DNA from: Ruminococcus sp.
GTDB lineage: Bacteria > Bacillota > Clostridia > Oscillospirales > Ruminococcaceae
DNA length: 40,928 bases
Direction of reading: 5' to 3'
Assembly (NCBI GenBank): GCA_017513795.1
Contig: JAFXEJ010000114.1
Location: 1 to 40,928, forward strand
Part shown: positions 1 through 9,700 of the stretch, in pieces
How positions within the stretch are numbered: the first letter of the stretch is position 1
Layout of the letters: every line of letters begins with the position of its first letter
The notes under the pieces: generated by a model
The model's input: only the letters and a program-made list of their open reading frames with translations
Told to the model about the DNA's origin: nothing
Database searches by the model: none
Translations under genes and position numbers: made by a program

Positions 1-3000
1 CGGCATTCATATTTTCCGGAGTGTCAAGTATTATATAATGGTAATGTATCTCCGGAAGTTCATTTATAATAAGCTTGAGGTTATTGAAGGTAACATTTAG
101 ATCTTCGATCTTTGAAGCTTTCTGGAATGAATTAATTATAACATAGACATGCTTGGCATCTTCGCTCATAACTATTTCGCCCTTATCATTTTTTATGAGC
201 TTGCCGCAGCGTTCTTCCGCATCATTCTTATAAAGCTTGTTCCATTCGTCAAACTCACTGACAGTAGAATAACATTTATATCCGGCGTCTTCGTCTTTCA
301 GCTTTCCTGAAGTATCAAGAACTGCTACAGAAACACTCTTGTCGGCAGAAAGTGCCTTAGCCAGATACGCAGCAAAATTGGTCAGATGCTTTTCCACAGC
401 GGAAGAAACAAATGTTATATACTTATCACTGAGATCGTAATACATCACTTCATCATCACGGGTACCAAGCGGAATCTTTGTACATGTCACATCGTCTGAA
501 AGAATTTCCTCAGAACTTATTTCAGTGTGTCTGAAAGATTTTGCACGAATCTGCGGTGATTTCTCATTGATTGCAGCACAGAGTTCACGAATTTCCTTTG
601 CAGAATCGTTTACTATTTCATCAGAATCATCTTCACCAGCAGGCACAATATCAAAAATATCTGCCGTCTGGAACTTATACGTTATATCGTCCTCCTTGAC
701 AATACCGCTTCCGGCACAATCGGATGGCGTTATGCCTCCGGTTCTTCCAAGAACTCCTATATAATCGTTTGCGTCATTCATTTTCAGCATATATGTCTGC
801 TGTATGTACTGTCTCATACGGAAATTTGTATTGATAGAGGCAGTTCCTATAACAACGTAGACGCCTCTCTTTACGCCTTCTCGTGCAATTGTGATGAGAA
901 GTGAAGCAATATTCTCATCGAATTTTTCTGTAAATACAGTATAGTTATTTATAATAAGTACGATGTTAGGCAGTGTATTTCCTGAATGCTTGCAGTACTC
1001 CTCATATTCTCCTCTGTATTCCGAGAAAAGTCTGCTTCTTCGATTTATTTCTTCACTTATCGAGCTGATTATATTTCTTACATCTTCCTCCTCATCTGCA
1101 ATGACAACATCGCCTACCTGAGGTGCTTTATCGAATACCTTGAGGAATCCGGCGTCAAAATCAAGAGCATATATATTCACCTGACTCGCACTATAGGCGT
1201 AAATCAGAGAATACATAAGCGTGATGAAGAACATATCCAAACCGCTTCCGGCTGCACCATATACGATAAGATTTCCCTTCTCAGAGAATGGTACTGTCAT
1301 GATCTCCTGTATACGATTATAGAGGTCGTCACGCTTACCTATAACAGGCTCAAGCGGCACATAGCCGTCCCTGTACTTTCTTTCTCCAAGCTCGCTGTAA
1401 AGTTCTCTCACAGACAGCTTAGCGGGTATAGGATTAAGCCAGAGAGGTCTTACATCCATATCCTTTGCAATATCTATAAGATAATTTCTTACCGCAATAA
1501 GCTGCGATACGGCACGTTTGCTGTTATTCTTCCTGATCTCAGGCTTTCTGCTCTTTTCGTATATAACATTTCCGGTATTGCCGATTATCTCGGCAGATTC
1601 AACATCGCTCTTTACGAAATCCTCAGCTTCTACATAGTCAGCTCCGCACCATGCAGACTGTCCCATACTGAATACTTCGTTATAGCCTACCTGGAAGAAG
1701 AATCGTCCTGTTGTTGATATCTCTGCCGCATCAGGACACTGGATAACAGCCTTACTGTCTTCCTTTCCCTGAACCTTCAGACATATCTTGAATCTTGAGT
1801 TACTCCAGATCTGAGGACTTACAACCGAATCAGGCTTCTGCGTTGCAAGAATAAGATGTACACCAAGGCTTCGTCCGATACGGGCAGTGCTGACAAGAAG
1901 CTCCATAAAGTCGTTTCTGTCTGCCTTGAGTTCAGCGAACTCATCACAGACAATAAATAAATGCGGCAATGTTTCAAGATCTGCACCCTCTCGTCTGAGC
2001 TGCTGATACTTATATATATCCATAGTACCGTCATTCGAGATCTTTCTTGCCTTCTTGAAAAGAATCTGACGACGCTTGATTTCAGTTTCGATTGAGATAC
2101 ACGCTCTTTCTATCGTTGAACCATCCAGATTTGTTACAGTTCCGACAACGTGCGGAAGCTTATAGCTTACTTCAACAGTTTTGCCGTCAATTACTTCCTC
2201 TTTGACATCATTGAAAGCATCGGCAAGTCCTCCGCCCTTGTAATCGACGATAACGAATGCAACTTCCTCCGGACTGTAATTTACAGCAAGAGAAAGTATT
2301 ACAGTGATAATTGATTCACTCTTACCTGAACCTGTAGTACCGGCGATCAGTCCGTGAGGACCATGATATTTTTCATGCATATCAATAAAGAAGGTATCTC
2401 CTGACGGAGCAACACCTATCTCCGTTTTCAGCGATTTGATAGGATTGTTCTCAGCCCACCTTGTAAGGCTGTTGAGATGCTCTACCTTTGATACACGGAA
2501 CATATCAAGAAAAGTAAGCATTTTCGGAAGCTGATACTTCTCATTGAGTATATCCAGCTTGATATTTGATATCATATCAAGATAGCGGTCGAAATTAAGC
2601 AGAGGCGAATCCTTGCTGTCTGCAATTTTATATGATGTAAAGCCGTTGACCTCGCTGTTCTTTCTGTCATACACCATTGATTCTTCACCGGAAAGGTCTA
2701 TAATGATATCAGAATTATTATAGTTGTACATTCCGAAAGCAGTGAGCAGACTTATATTCAGCCTTTCCCTGTTTTTAATAATAACTGACATTATATCCAT
2801 GCTGTCCATATACTTCTTATTTGAAACGATAATCAGCAGTTTCGGGAAATCATCCTCCTTGTGCGTCATACGATTATCAATTTCTTTTTCAAGCTCTGTA
2901 GTGAGTTCCTTCAGATCGTCCGGAGATGATGCAATATATCGGAAAGAACTGTCGCTGTTCCATGTATGCGGCAGCCACTTTGCGTACTCCCACTTTTCCG

Positions 3001-4459
3001 CCTCGTCCTCACCAAATATGAATGCAAGTTTCAGTTCATCATAAGAATAAAGTGCTGTCAGCTGAACAACTATTTCCTTTATCAGCTCTGCCGAATCATC
3101 ACTGCTGCCGCTGATACCGCATATACAGCCGTTATTGAGCGAAATGGATATCGGAACATCATCAAGTATTCTTTCGTCATGAGCAAACTGCATCATATCA
3201 TAGCGCAGATCGTCCTTAAAAAACTGATCCGAGTTCTCAGTGAACTTTATCTTTATTTCAGACTTACGTTTTCCCGTACCGAGTGCAGCAGAAAGAAAGT
3301 CCTCATCGTTGATACTCTTGCTCCATAAATAGCGGTCACGGCTGATTACCCTTGACATACACTCATCAGCTGTAAGATATTTCTTGCAGAGGTATTCTTT
3401 TTCATTGTCCAGCATGACATTGACAGAAGCTCTGAGATTCATGATATAATCCTGATATTCGTTTATACGATTCTTTTCATTACGTTTCTGTTCCTTCTTA
3501 CGGTGCTTTCGGATAAGATTAGGCCACAGCAGCGAAGAAAGGACCATACTTCCAGCCATGATGAACGACGGCACAACATACGACATGCTTGTTCCACGAT
3601 AATATGCCGCAAGTGCCGAATATCCGGCAACAAGTACAGTAGCGGTACTCATTGTAAAAGCCGGTCCCATTGACAGAAGTACAGATTCCTGCTCCTTCTG
3701 TATCTGTCGTTCCGGTGGCAGAAGCGTCAGTTCAGGCAGTTCAGGAACCTTTTCCCTCAGGTCAATTGTTCTGTAGAAATAATCATCATCATTCTCACTT
3801 TTCTTTGCCGGACGGACAAACTTTGGAAAAACAACCTTTTTCAGTCCTCTGCCCCTGACATTCTTTTCAAAATCAATATTTGCAGCGATATAATCCGAGC
3901 ATATTATAAATTTATATCCAACAATAAAAACAACATCACCGATATTAAGCTCACATTCGCCTTCAATTTTTTTGTTATTGACATAAGTACCGTTACGGCT
4001 GCCACGATCAGCAACTTTCCACATCTCTCCATCCCAGCTGATAGCCGCATGATGTGCCGATATATAGCTGTCATCAAGCACAATATCATTGTCCTTTTTC
4101 TTACCGATGCTGAAATGTCTGCTGTTTGGATCAGTGAAACATATCTTGGTAAAACGATTTTTCTCGTCCTTGATAGTTTCAACGATCAGTACGCAGTTCA
4201 TTCCTTTTATATTAATATTAAGCACATCTTCACTGTGAAGTTCTGTTCTGGCTACAGTTTTAAGACTATCATCATCTGTATAACGGCAAATGCTGAATTC
4301 CGTTCCGGAGGAAATCACCCATTTATTATCAATACCATCAATATTAATGTCCTCTGTAAGTCCTTCTATACTGTGATTAAGCTTGTATCGGCCTTTTTTC
4401 TTATCAGGAAGAACTGTTGTATTGATAAATTCATTCTGCATGAAAGTAATAAGAAGCAT
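1..4459 (-). CDS. essC: EssC-type T7SS motor ATPase, C-terminus beyond window
   Basis: Membrane-bound FtsK/SpoIIIE-family ATPase that powers type VII secretion. The open frame runs from the ATG at 4459 (AGGAG about 7 bases upstream) to the window edge, 1486 codons without a stop. An FHA domain lies near residues 108-180 (FSIGKKKDNDIV, RGSRNGTYV), a two-segment membrane region near 263-310, and three ATPase modules follow. Module 1 has Walker A GTTGSGKS near residue 705 and DEFAEL near 838. Module 2 has GAAGSGLD near 1068, so the Walker lysine is replaced by Leu. Module 3 near 1350 reads VSSAVEKHLTN, with no Walker A. S. aureus EssC is about 1480 residues, so most of the protein is present. 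It is the last gene seen in the T7SS operon, 33 bases after the YukD-like gene. The FHA domain is a plausible docking site for proteins phosphorylated by the operon kinase. Confidence 0.93.
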   Translation of the reverse strand, partial: MLLITFMQNEFINTTVLPDKKKGRYKLNHSIEGLTEDINIDGIDNKWVISSGTEFSICRYTDDDSLKTVARTELHSEDVLNINIKGMNCVLIVETIKDEKNRFTKICFTDPNSRHFSIGKKKDNDIVLDDSYISAHHAAISWDGEMWKVADRGSRNGTYVNNKKIEGECELNIGDVVFIVGYKFIICSDYIAANIDFEKNVRGRGLKKVVFPKFVRPAKKSENDDDYFYRTIDLREKVPELPELTLLPPERQIQKEQESVLLSMGPAFTMSTATVLVAGYSALAAYYRGTSMSYVVPSFIMAGSMVLSSLLWPNLIRKHRKKEQKRNEKNRINEYQDYIMNLRASVNVMLDNEKEYLCKKYLTADECMSRVISRDRYLWSKSINDEDFLSAALGTGKRKSEIKIKFTENSDQFFKDDLRYDMMQFAHDERILDDVPISISLNNGCICGISGSSDDSAELIKEIVVQLTALYSYDELKLAFIFGEDEAEKWEYAKWLPHTWNSDSSFRYIASSPDDLKELTTELEKEIDNRMTHKEDDFPKLLIIVSNKKYMDSMDIMSVIIKNRERLNISLLTAFGMYNYNNSDIIIDLSGEESMVYDRKNSEVNGFTSYKIADSKDSPLLNFDRYLDMISNIKLDILNEKYQLPKMLTFLDMFRVSKVEHLNSLTRWAENNPIKSLKTEIGVAPSGDTFFIDMHEKYHGPHGLIAGTTGSGKSESIITVILSLAVNYSPEEVAFVIVDYKGGGLADAFNDVKEEVIDGKTVEVSYKLPHVVGTVTNLDGSTIERACISIETEIKRRQILFKKARKISNDGTMDIYKYQQLRREGADLETLPHLFIVCDEFAELKADRNDFMELLVSTARIGRSLGVHLILATQKPDSVVSPQIWSNSRFKICLKVQGKEDSKAVIQCPDAAEISTTGRFFFQVGYNEVFSMGQSAWCGADYVEAEDFVKSDVESAEIIGNTGNVIYEKSRKPEIRKNNSKRAVSQLIAVRNYLIDIAKDMDVRPLWLNPIPAKLSVRELYSELGERKYRDGYVPLEPVIGKRDDLYNRIQEIMTVPFSEKGNLIVYGAAGSGLDMFFITLMYSLIYAYSASQVNIYALDFDAGFLKVFDKAPQVGDVVIADEEEDVRNIISSISEEINRRSRLFSEYRGEYEEYCKHSGNTLPNIVLIINNYTVFTEKFDENIASLLITIAREGVKRGVYVVIGTASINTNFRMRQYIQQTYMLKMNDANDYIGVLGRTGGITPSDCAGSGIVKEDDITYKFQTADIFDIVPAGEDDSDEIVNDSAKEIRELCAAINEKSPQIRAKSFRHTEISSEEILSDDVTCTKIPLGTRDDEVMYYDLSDKYITFVSSAVEKHLTNFAAYLAKALSADKSVSVAVLDTSGKLKDEDAGYKCYSTVSEFDEWNKLYKNDAEERCGKLIKNDKGEIVMSEDAKHVYVIINSFQKASKIEDLNVTFNNLKLIINELPEIHYHYIILDTPENMNA

Positions 4460-4492
4460 TCTATCACTCCTGTTCTGTGTTGATTTTTGCAC

Positions 4493-4744
4493 TTATATAA
4501 ACATAAGCTTTGTACGGTTGCAGATATTCAGTTCCTTCAGAGTCTTGTCCTGCGGCAGACTCTCTCCCTTATCTCTGAAACAAAGAATATTGACATCACT
4601 TTTGCAGTAGAAGCCTTTGGCGGCTTCAGCAAACAGATCCCCAAGAACATCTACTGCATCATGAACATACATATCCTCAGGTATTCTCACATCATAATTC
4701 TTGCCGTTGGACGGCAGATATACCTGTACTATTATCTTATTCAT
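4493..4744 (-). CDS. YukD/EsaB-like ubiquitin-fold T7SS protein
   Basis: Small protein of 83 residues, starting MNKIIVQVYLPSNG and ending CNRTKLMFI. The pattern, a beta-hairpin start, a central helix (DAVDVLGDLFAEAAKG) and a late strand with LPQDKTLKEL, fits the ubiquitin-like fold of YukD/EsaB, cytoplasmic accessory proteins of Firmicutes type VII secretion. The ATG at 4744 is preferred over an upstream in-frame ATG at 4855 because GGAGGAG lies just before it and the upstream extension overlaps the preceding gene. It sits directly before essC, the usual neighbourhood of yukD/esaB. The call rests on fold pattern and context rather than on a catalytic motif. Confidence 0.8.
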   Translation of the reverse strand: MNKIIVQVYLPSNGKNYDVRIPEDMYVHDAVDVLGDLFAEAAKGFYCKSDVNILCFRDKGESLPQDKTLKELNICNRTKLMFI

Positions 4745-4797
4745 AACTCCTCCTTTACAACGAAAATCTGCCGGCATCGTCAGCAGATTCCGGCAGA

Positions 4798-5757
4798 TCA
4801 CTTGCTTTTTAGCGCTTTGTTTTTCTTTCGGTGAAGCTGCGGATATTCTTTCCACCTTATCTTGACAAGCAGTCCGCTGAAAACATAATAATTGAAATTA
4901 ACGAGTTCATCATCCGAAAGCTTTGTTCCGTTAGCATGACAATATTCCCATCTGAGCAGATCTGAAAGCTCGTTCATATCCCTTTCAAAAGGCTCGATTA
5001 TACGCCGTCCGACAGCCCTGTCCTTATTGACCACATCATCATAGGAAGGAAGTTCCGGCGTACATCCCAGCAGAGTTTTCACGCTAAGCGTATCGGCATT
5101 CTTCTTGAAATAATTCATCTTTTTATGCTCGGCAATTTTTTTCAGGAAATAATAGCTGTTCGGATTTTTTTTCAGATTTATCTTAAACAGCTTTTCCGGA
5201 TAATGCATTACCGGCATTGTTTTCATGATGACGAAAAATTCATCACTGAATGTAAAGAAGATTATATTGCTTTTTACTTTGACACTTTTGCAAAGTACAA
5301 TATCACTCATGCTTTGCTCTCTGTTGGATGATTTCTGGAAGCTTATACGCATATTCAGCAGAGTTTTAAGGTCTGCATTTACCTGTCTGCGCATCTCAGC
5401 AGAATTTTTAAGATCGCAGAGCTTCATATATTCATCCAGTGAAAGTGAAACAGTTTGTTCCTTTGAACCGGACTCCGTAAATTTTATCATCAGGGCATCA
5501 GCCAGCCGGTGGGTAGTTGTTTTCAGACCTGTTCCGAGTTCAGACAAACTTTCAAAGGATATTTTCAGATTATCCTTTTCTACACATACTTCTTCATCAC
5601 TGTTCTCAGATACTGTTTTCTTTGTTATTTTCAGCGTAGAAAGCTTATTCATGGCAGACGACTGCTTCATTATTCTGAAGGAACTTACCTGTAGCTTTGT
5701 TTCAAGCACCTCTCCTACAGAACTCGGCTCGCCGTCAATACCTTTTTCATACCTCAT
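4798..5757 (-). CDS. replication-initiator-like (Rep winged-helix) protein in the T7SS operon
   Basis: About 319 residues, no signal peptide or membrane segment. The order of motifs, a helix block (KTTTHRLADALMIKFTE), SLDEYMKLCDLKNSAEMRRQ, then YPEKLFKINLKKNPNSYYF with KKIAEHKKMN, and finally IIEPFERDMNELSDLL with WEYCHANGTKLSDDEL, resembles replication initiator proteins of Firmicutes plasmids and integrative elements as I remember them. Such proteins consist of tandem winged-helix DNA-binding domains. The start is taken at 5757 because AGGAGGAAGCA precedes it; it overlaps the end of the upstream gene by 11 bases, implying translational coupling. A replication-type protein between secretion genes is odd: it may be a co-opted DNA-binding regulator or a remnant of mobility. 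The family assignment is from memory and is moderately uncertain. Confidence 0.5.
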   Translation of the reverse strand: MRYEKGIDGEPSSVGEVLETKLQVSSFRIMKQSSAMNKLSTLKITKKTVSENSDEEVCVEKDNLKISFESLSELGTGLKTTTHRLADALMIKFTESGSKEQTVSLSLDEYMKLCDLKNSAEMRRQVNADLKTLLNMRISFQKSSNREQSMSDIVLCKSVKVKSNIIFFTFSDEFFVIMKTMPVMHYPEKLFKINLKKNPNSYYFLKKIAEHKKMNYFKKNADTLSVKTLLGCTPELPSYDDVVNKDRAVGRRIIEPFERDMNELSDLLRWEYCHANGTKLSDDELVNFNYYVFSGLLVKIRWKEYPQLHRKKNKALKSK

Positions 5758-6688
5758 TGCTTCCTCCTGTAGATATAAGAATTCTTGCCAGTTCTGTGAG
5801 ATCGTTTCTGAAAACACGGATATCATCCATTCTTTTTCTTACCTCATCAACTGCTTTTTCCGTGATCTTTATTTCATCAAGATCTATCGGTCTGAATATA
5901 CGGGCAAGGATTCTCTTTCTGTTTTCGTATTCTTCACCCTCGCCTGATATTTCGTTTTCCATATCCTGCCTTTGCTGATTGAATTCTCCTATCTGTCTGT
6001 AAAGATCTTCAGTATCAGTACAGAATACTGTGAATTCCGGAATATCTATTCTTTCGGCAATAAGCTCAAAAAGCTTGTTGTATGCATTCTGCCATTTAAG
6101 TCCGCAGAACATGAGCTCATTACGGAAATATTCTATTTTTTCCTCCATTGTCTCAGAATGCTCAAGACTCATCATTTCCTGAAAACAATCTATTTCCGGT
6201 TCGATAAAATGATCATGGGCGTCAAGACATTTCGGACGGCACGGGAAATTATCCGCAACAATAGCAACACCTCTCAGTCGGGCAAGTTCGCCGGGATTGC
6301 GCATCTCGCTGAACTGTGAAGATGTCATTATCATAGGCAGAAGCTCGATCATACGTCTTGCATGCTCTACCTGCTGTGCCTGCGTCATATACATCAGCAA
6401 GCGGCAGAAGCCGTTCTGCGCCTGCTGATTGTATGCAAAAGACATTGCCTGTGCGTTCTTTATAAAATAACGCAGCTGTATATAGCATTCGAGTATATCC
6501 GCATCCTCGTATGTCTCGATTCCCTCCATAAGGGTATCAAGCTCCTCCTGTGTAAGGAGCTGATAATTTTCAAATTCACCCTTTCCGGTCTGTATCGAAT
6601 AAGTGTATATATCATTATATATAATGAGTCTGCCGATATCCTCAGCTGTTATATTTTCATTATCTGTAAGATTACTGATATTCATCAT
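5747..6688 (-). CDS. uncharacterised soluble protein of the T7SS operon
   Basis: A 313-residue, strongly helical and acidic protein that I do not recognise. It has no signal peptide or membrane span. There is a Gln/Met-rich middle (YNQQAQNGFCRLLMYMTQ) and a Cys-containing stretch NFPCRPKCLDAHDHF near residue 150 that could bind a metal, though this is only a guess from a CxxxC plus HxH pattern. The C-terminal third looks like a coiled coil (QIGEFNQQRQDMENEI). The ATG at 6688 is preceded by AAGGTG at good spacing. It begins 12 bases after the giant stalk gene and its end overlaps the Rep-like gene, so it is part of the same transcript. A role in secretion or its control is inferred from position only. 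Confidence 0.6.
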   Translation of the reverse strand: MMNISNLTDNENITAEDIGRLIIYNDIYTYSIQTGKGEFENYQLLTQEELDTLMEGIETYEDADILECYIQLRYFIKNAQAMSFAYNQQAQNGFCRLLMYMTQAQQVEHARRMIELLPMIMTSSQFSEMRNPGELARLRGVAIVADNFPCRPKCLDAHDHFIEPEIDCFQEMMSLEHSETMEEKIEYFRNELMFCGLKWQNAYNKLFELIAERIDIPEFTVFCTDTEDLYRQIGEFNQQRQDMENEISGEGEEYENRKRILARIFRPIDLDEIKITEKAVDEVRKRMDDIRVFRNDLTELARILISTGGSNEV

Positions 6689-6700
6689 ATTTTCACCTTA

Positions 6701-9700
6701 TTATCTGTTCTTTTTTCTTTTTCTTATGAAGATGAAACTGCCTAACGCACCAAGAAGTGCAATAACAGATGCTCCGACTGCCTTGAACCATGTCTTGTGC
6801 AGCATATAGAGTGCAACGTTTTCTGTAATAAGCAGATTCTTGTAGGTTTTTACGGTTTTATTTCCCGCAAGATCGGTCAGTTCAACAATGACATTGCGTG
6901 ATGAGTTAGAAGCCGGCATAACGAATACATAGCTGTTTTCGCCGTTATCAGATTCTTCATCCAGCAGTATCTTGCCGTCGCTTGTTTTTACTGTTATACG
7001 CTTTATCTTCTCATTTACATTTATTCTGAATTCACGTTCAGACTGTCTGAATTCTGCCTTGTCAACGAGATCATCACACTTGAATTCCGGTTTATGAGTA
7101 TCAAGACTGAAATTAATTTCAGCGCCTCTCATCGTACTTACGTTTTTATTTCCAGCCTTGTCTATGGACTGGATAGATACGCTGTAATCAAGATCCTGAT
7201 CAAAAACTTCCGGATGAATAGTGTAGGTGTATTCGTAACCCGATTTATCCTCCAGCTGTACAGGCTCAGAAACAGTATACTGATCTTCTGTAAGTTTTAC
7301 CGTATTCGATCCCTTATCAACAATAATGATAAGCTCAGAATCAGAATCGTGCATATCAACGTTTCTTTCAGTGATAACAAGTGACGGAGCTTCATTGAGA
7401 TACTTGTTATTTATCTCGTCTGCGTTATTAATTGTAAATACAGAACCGAATCTGTTTACAGAAAATTCCAGAGACTCATTATTGGCATTATCTGCCATAT
7501 CAGAGGTTTGGGTTTCGATTCTGTAAGAACCATCGAATGCTTCTTCTTCAGCGAAATTATCGAATTCAAGCTTTCTGTTTATACCGTTCTTATCATTTTC
7601 AACATTCCAGCTTGCAGTAATGTACTTTCCGCTTTCGTCAACGACATATTTTAAATTCTGACCGTCATTTTCCTCAATTATCTTCAATTCCGTGTCATTC
7701 TTGTAGAGCTTTACACTTCCTGACTTATAATTCTGGTCAGACATTTCAATTACAGGAGCAACCTCATCCTTGTTTGCAGAAAGCACGCCTGAGATTTCTA
7801 TAGCGGGAGATTTCTGGTCAATTGTAAATGAAACTTTGACGGGATTTACAGCGTTTCCGGCAAGATCCTTACCTGAAACTGATATCGTATATGAACCGTC
7901 ATTGCTGAAATAACTCATCGGAATAGTAACAGAATGAGCTTCTGTTCCGCTCCAGTTTGCAGGAACGTAGGCCTTTCCGTTTACAGATATATTTATACTA
8001 TTAGGATCGAAGTTCACCTCAGTTATATCAATAACAGCCTGTACCGCAGAGTCAATATATGTATTCTCAGCGTTTGCAACAACAGAACCATCTTCCTTTA
8101 CCACCTTAACAGAAGCCTTAGGTGCAATAGTATCAATTACAAAAGTACCGGATGTGTATTCGTCGGAAATATTTCCCGCAAGGTCTGTATCAGTGATACT
8201 GATCGAATATCTGCCGTCAGAATTGAATTCAAGATTTTTTGTATGTCTGTACTGATCTGTATTGATGTTAGAAGTACTGTCAGCGGTAAATCCTGTATCA
8301 ACTGCATTGTTTACAACAGGCGCATTGAAATTTCTCTCGGCAATCGAAACATTGAGCGTTTTGTGAGAATTATAATACTTCACTTCATTTGATTTTTCAA
8401 TTCCGGTGACATTTATAACAGGTTTCTGCTTGTCAATACTGAATCTTTCTACAGATTCCGAACTGTTATTTGAGTTATCAATCATGATTACTTCGATGAA
8501 GTCATCGTTAGCATCTGTTGTAACAGTGATATTTCTTGTAAGGGTCTGAACGATATTTCTGTCACTTTTCTCAATAGTCCAGCCATCAGAAGCACCTGTG
8601 ATATTTCCGTCGGCATCTATCTGTATTTCGCTCCAGTTCTCGTTATCGGATGTTCTCCATCTTACTACACTGATACCTGAATGCATATCAGTTACTGTTA
8701 TTGAAGCGGTAACATCGCTGTTGTAAAGACGTCTGCTGACTGTATCACGTCTGTCGGTTGAAGGAAGTGATATACCGATATGATCGTATGCCGCATTATC
8801 ATGTGTGCCGTTTCCTTCTGATACGAAGCCGTTAGGAGAAACTACAGCAGATTTGTGGTTTACCTTATCAGTAGTCCATGCCTTGATGTCACCCTTGAAT
8901 CCTTCCGGAATGACGAATTCAACAGCATATGTATCTTCTTCGCCGGTAAAATAGAACTGAGTATTGTCAAATGTATATGCTCTGAACAGCGTTCCGTCAG
9001 TATTGTAAAGCTCGCAGCAGATAGTATCAATTCCGGCACTTGCACCAAGATCGTCCTTTACGGTTATAGTTGCAGTATACTCATTATTATGGAAATGGCT
9101 GTACTTGTCCGGATTTTGCTCTGTCAGAAGTACAGAATCGTTGTTCTTAATGATATTGCTGAAATTTATTGAATGAACATATGGAACTGACGTATCTTTA
9201 TAGACTGTAAAGTCCTTTGTAGTACGGTTTCCTGAATTATCATCTGCAATTACATGGAATTCAAATTTGCCGTCAACGCCTGTCTCCGTAGAAACAGTAT
9301 GCGGAGCATTTCGTGTCAAATCAGTTAATTCGGTGTAAACAGAATTTTCAATTTCATCAGATTTGTCATCATGCTTTCTTTCTATTACAACATGAGATAT
9401 TCCGGATTCCATGTCTGTTATGCTATAATCCAGATTGACATCGCTGCTGAACCAGAGCTGTGACTCACCATCGACATCCTTGCTGTACATATTTTCGCCT
9501 TTAAGAACCGGTGTATCTGAAACCGATGGTGCAATATTTTCAACCACAAGATATCCGCTTTCATATGGAGCGGGAGAGAGGAGAGTGTCGCTAACAGTGC
9601 TATTTCCCACATTATCAGTGAGTGTTACTGTCATTGTGCCTTCATACACAAAATCGCCTTCAGTCTGCTCCGGAATTTCAAAATACGCATATCCATTCTC

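Noticed and set aside
986-1717. Plus-strand open frame of 243 codons
   Set aside because: It is antisense to the EssC ATPase region, whose minus-strand frame carries Walker and FHA motifs; the plus-strand product has no recognisable domain.
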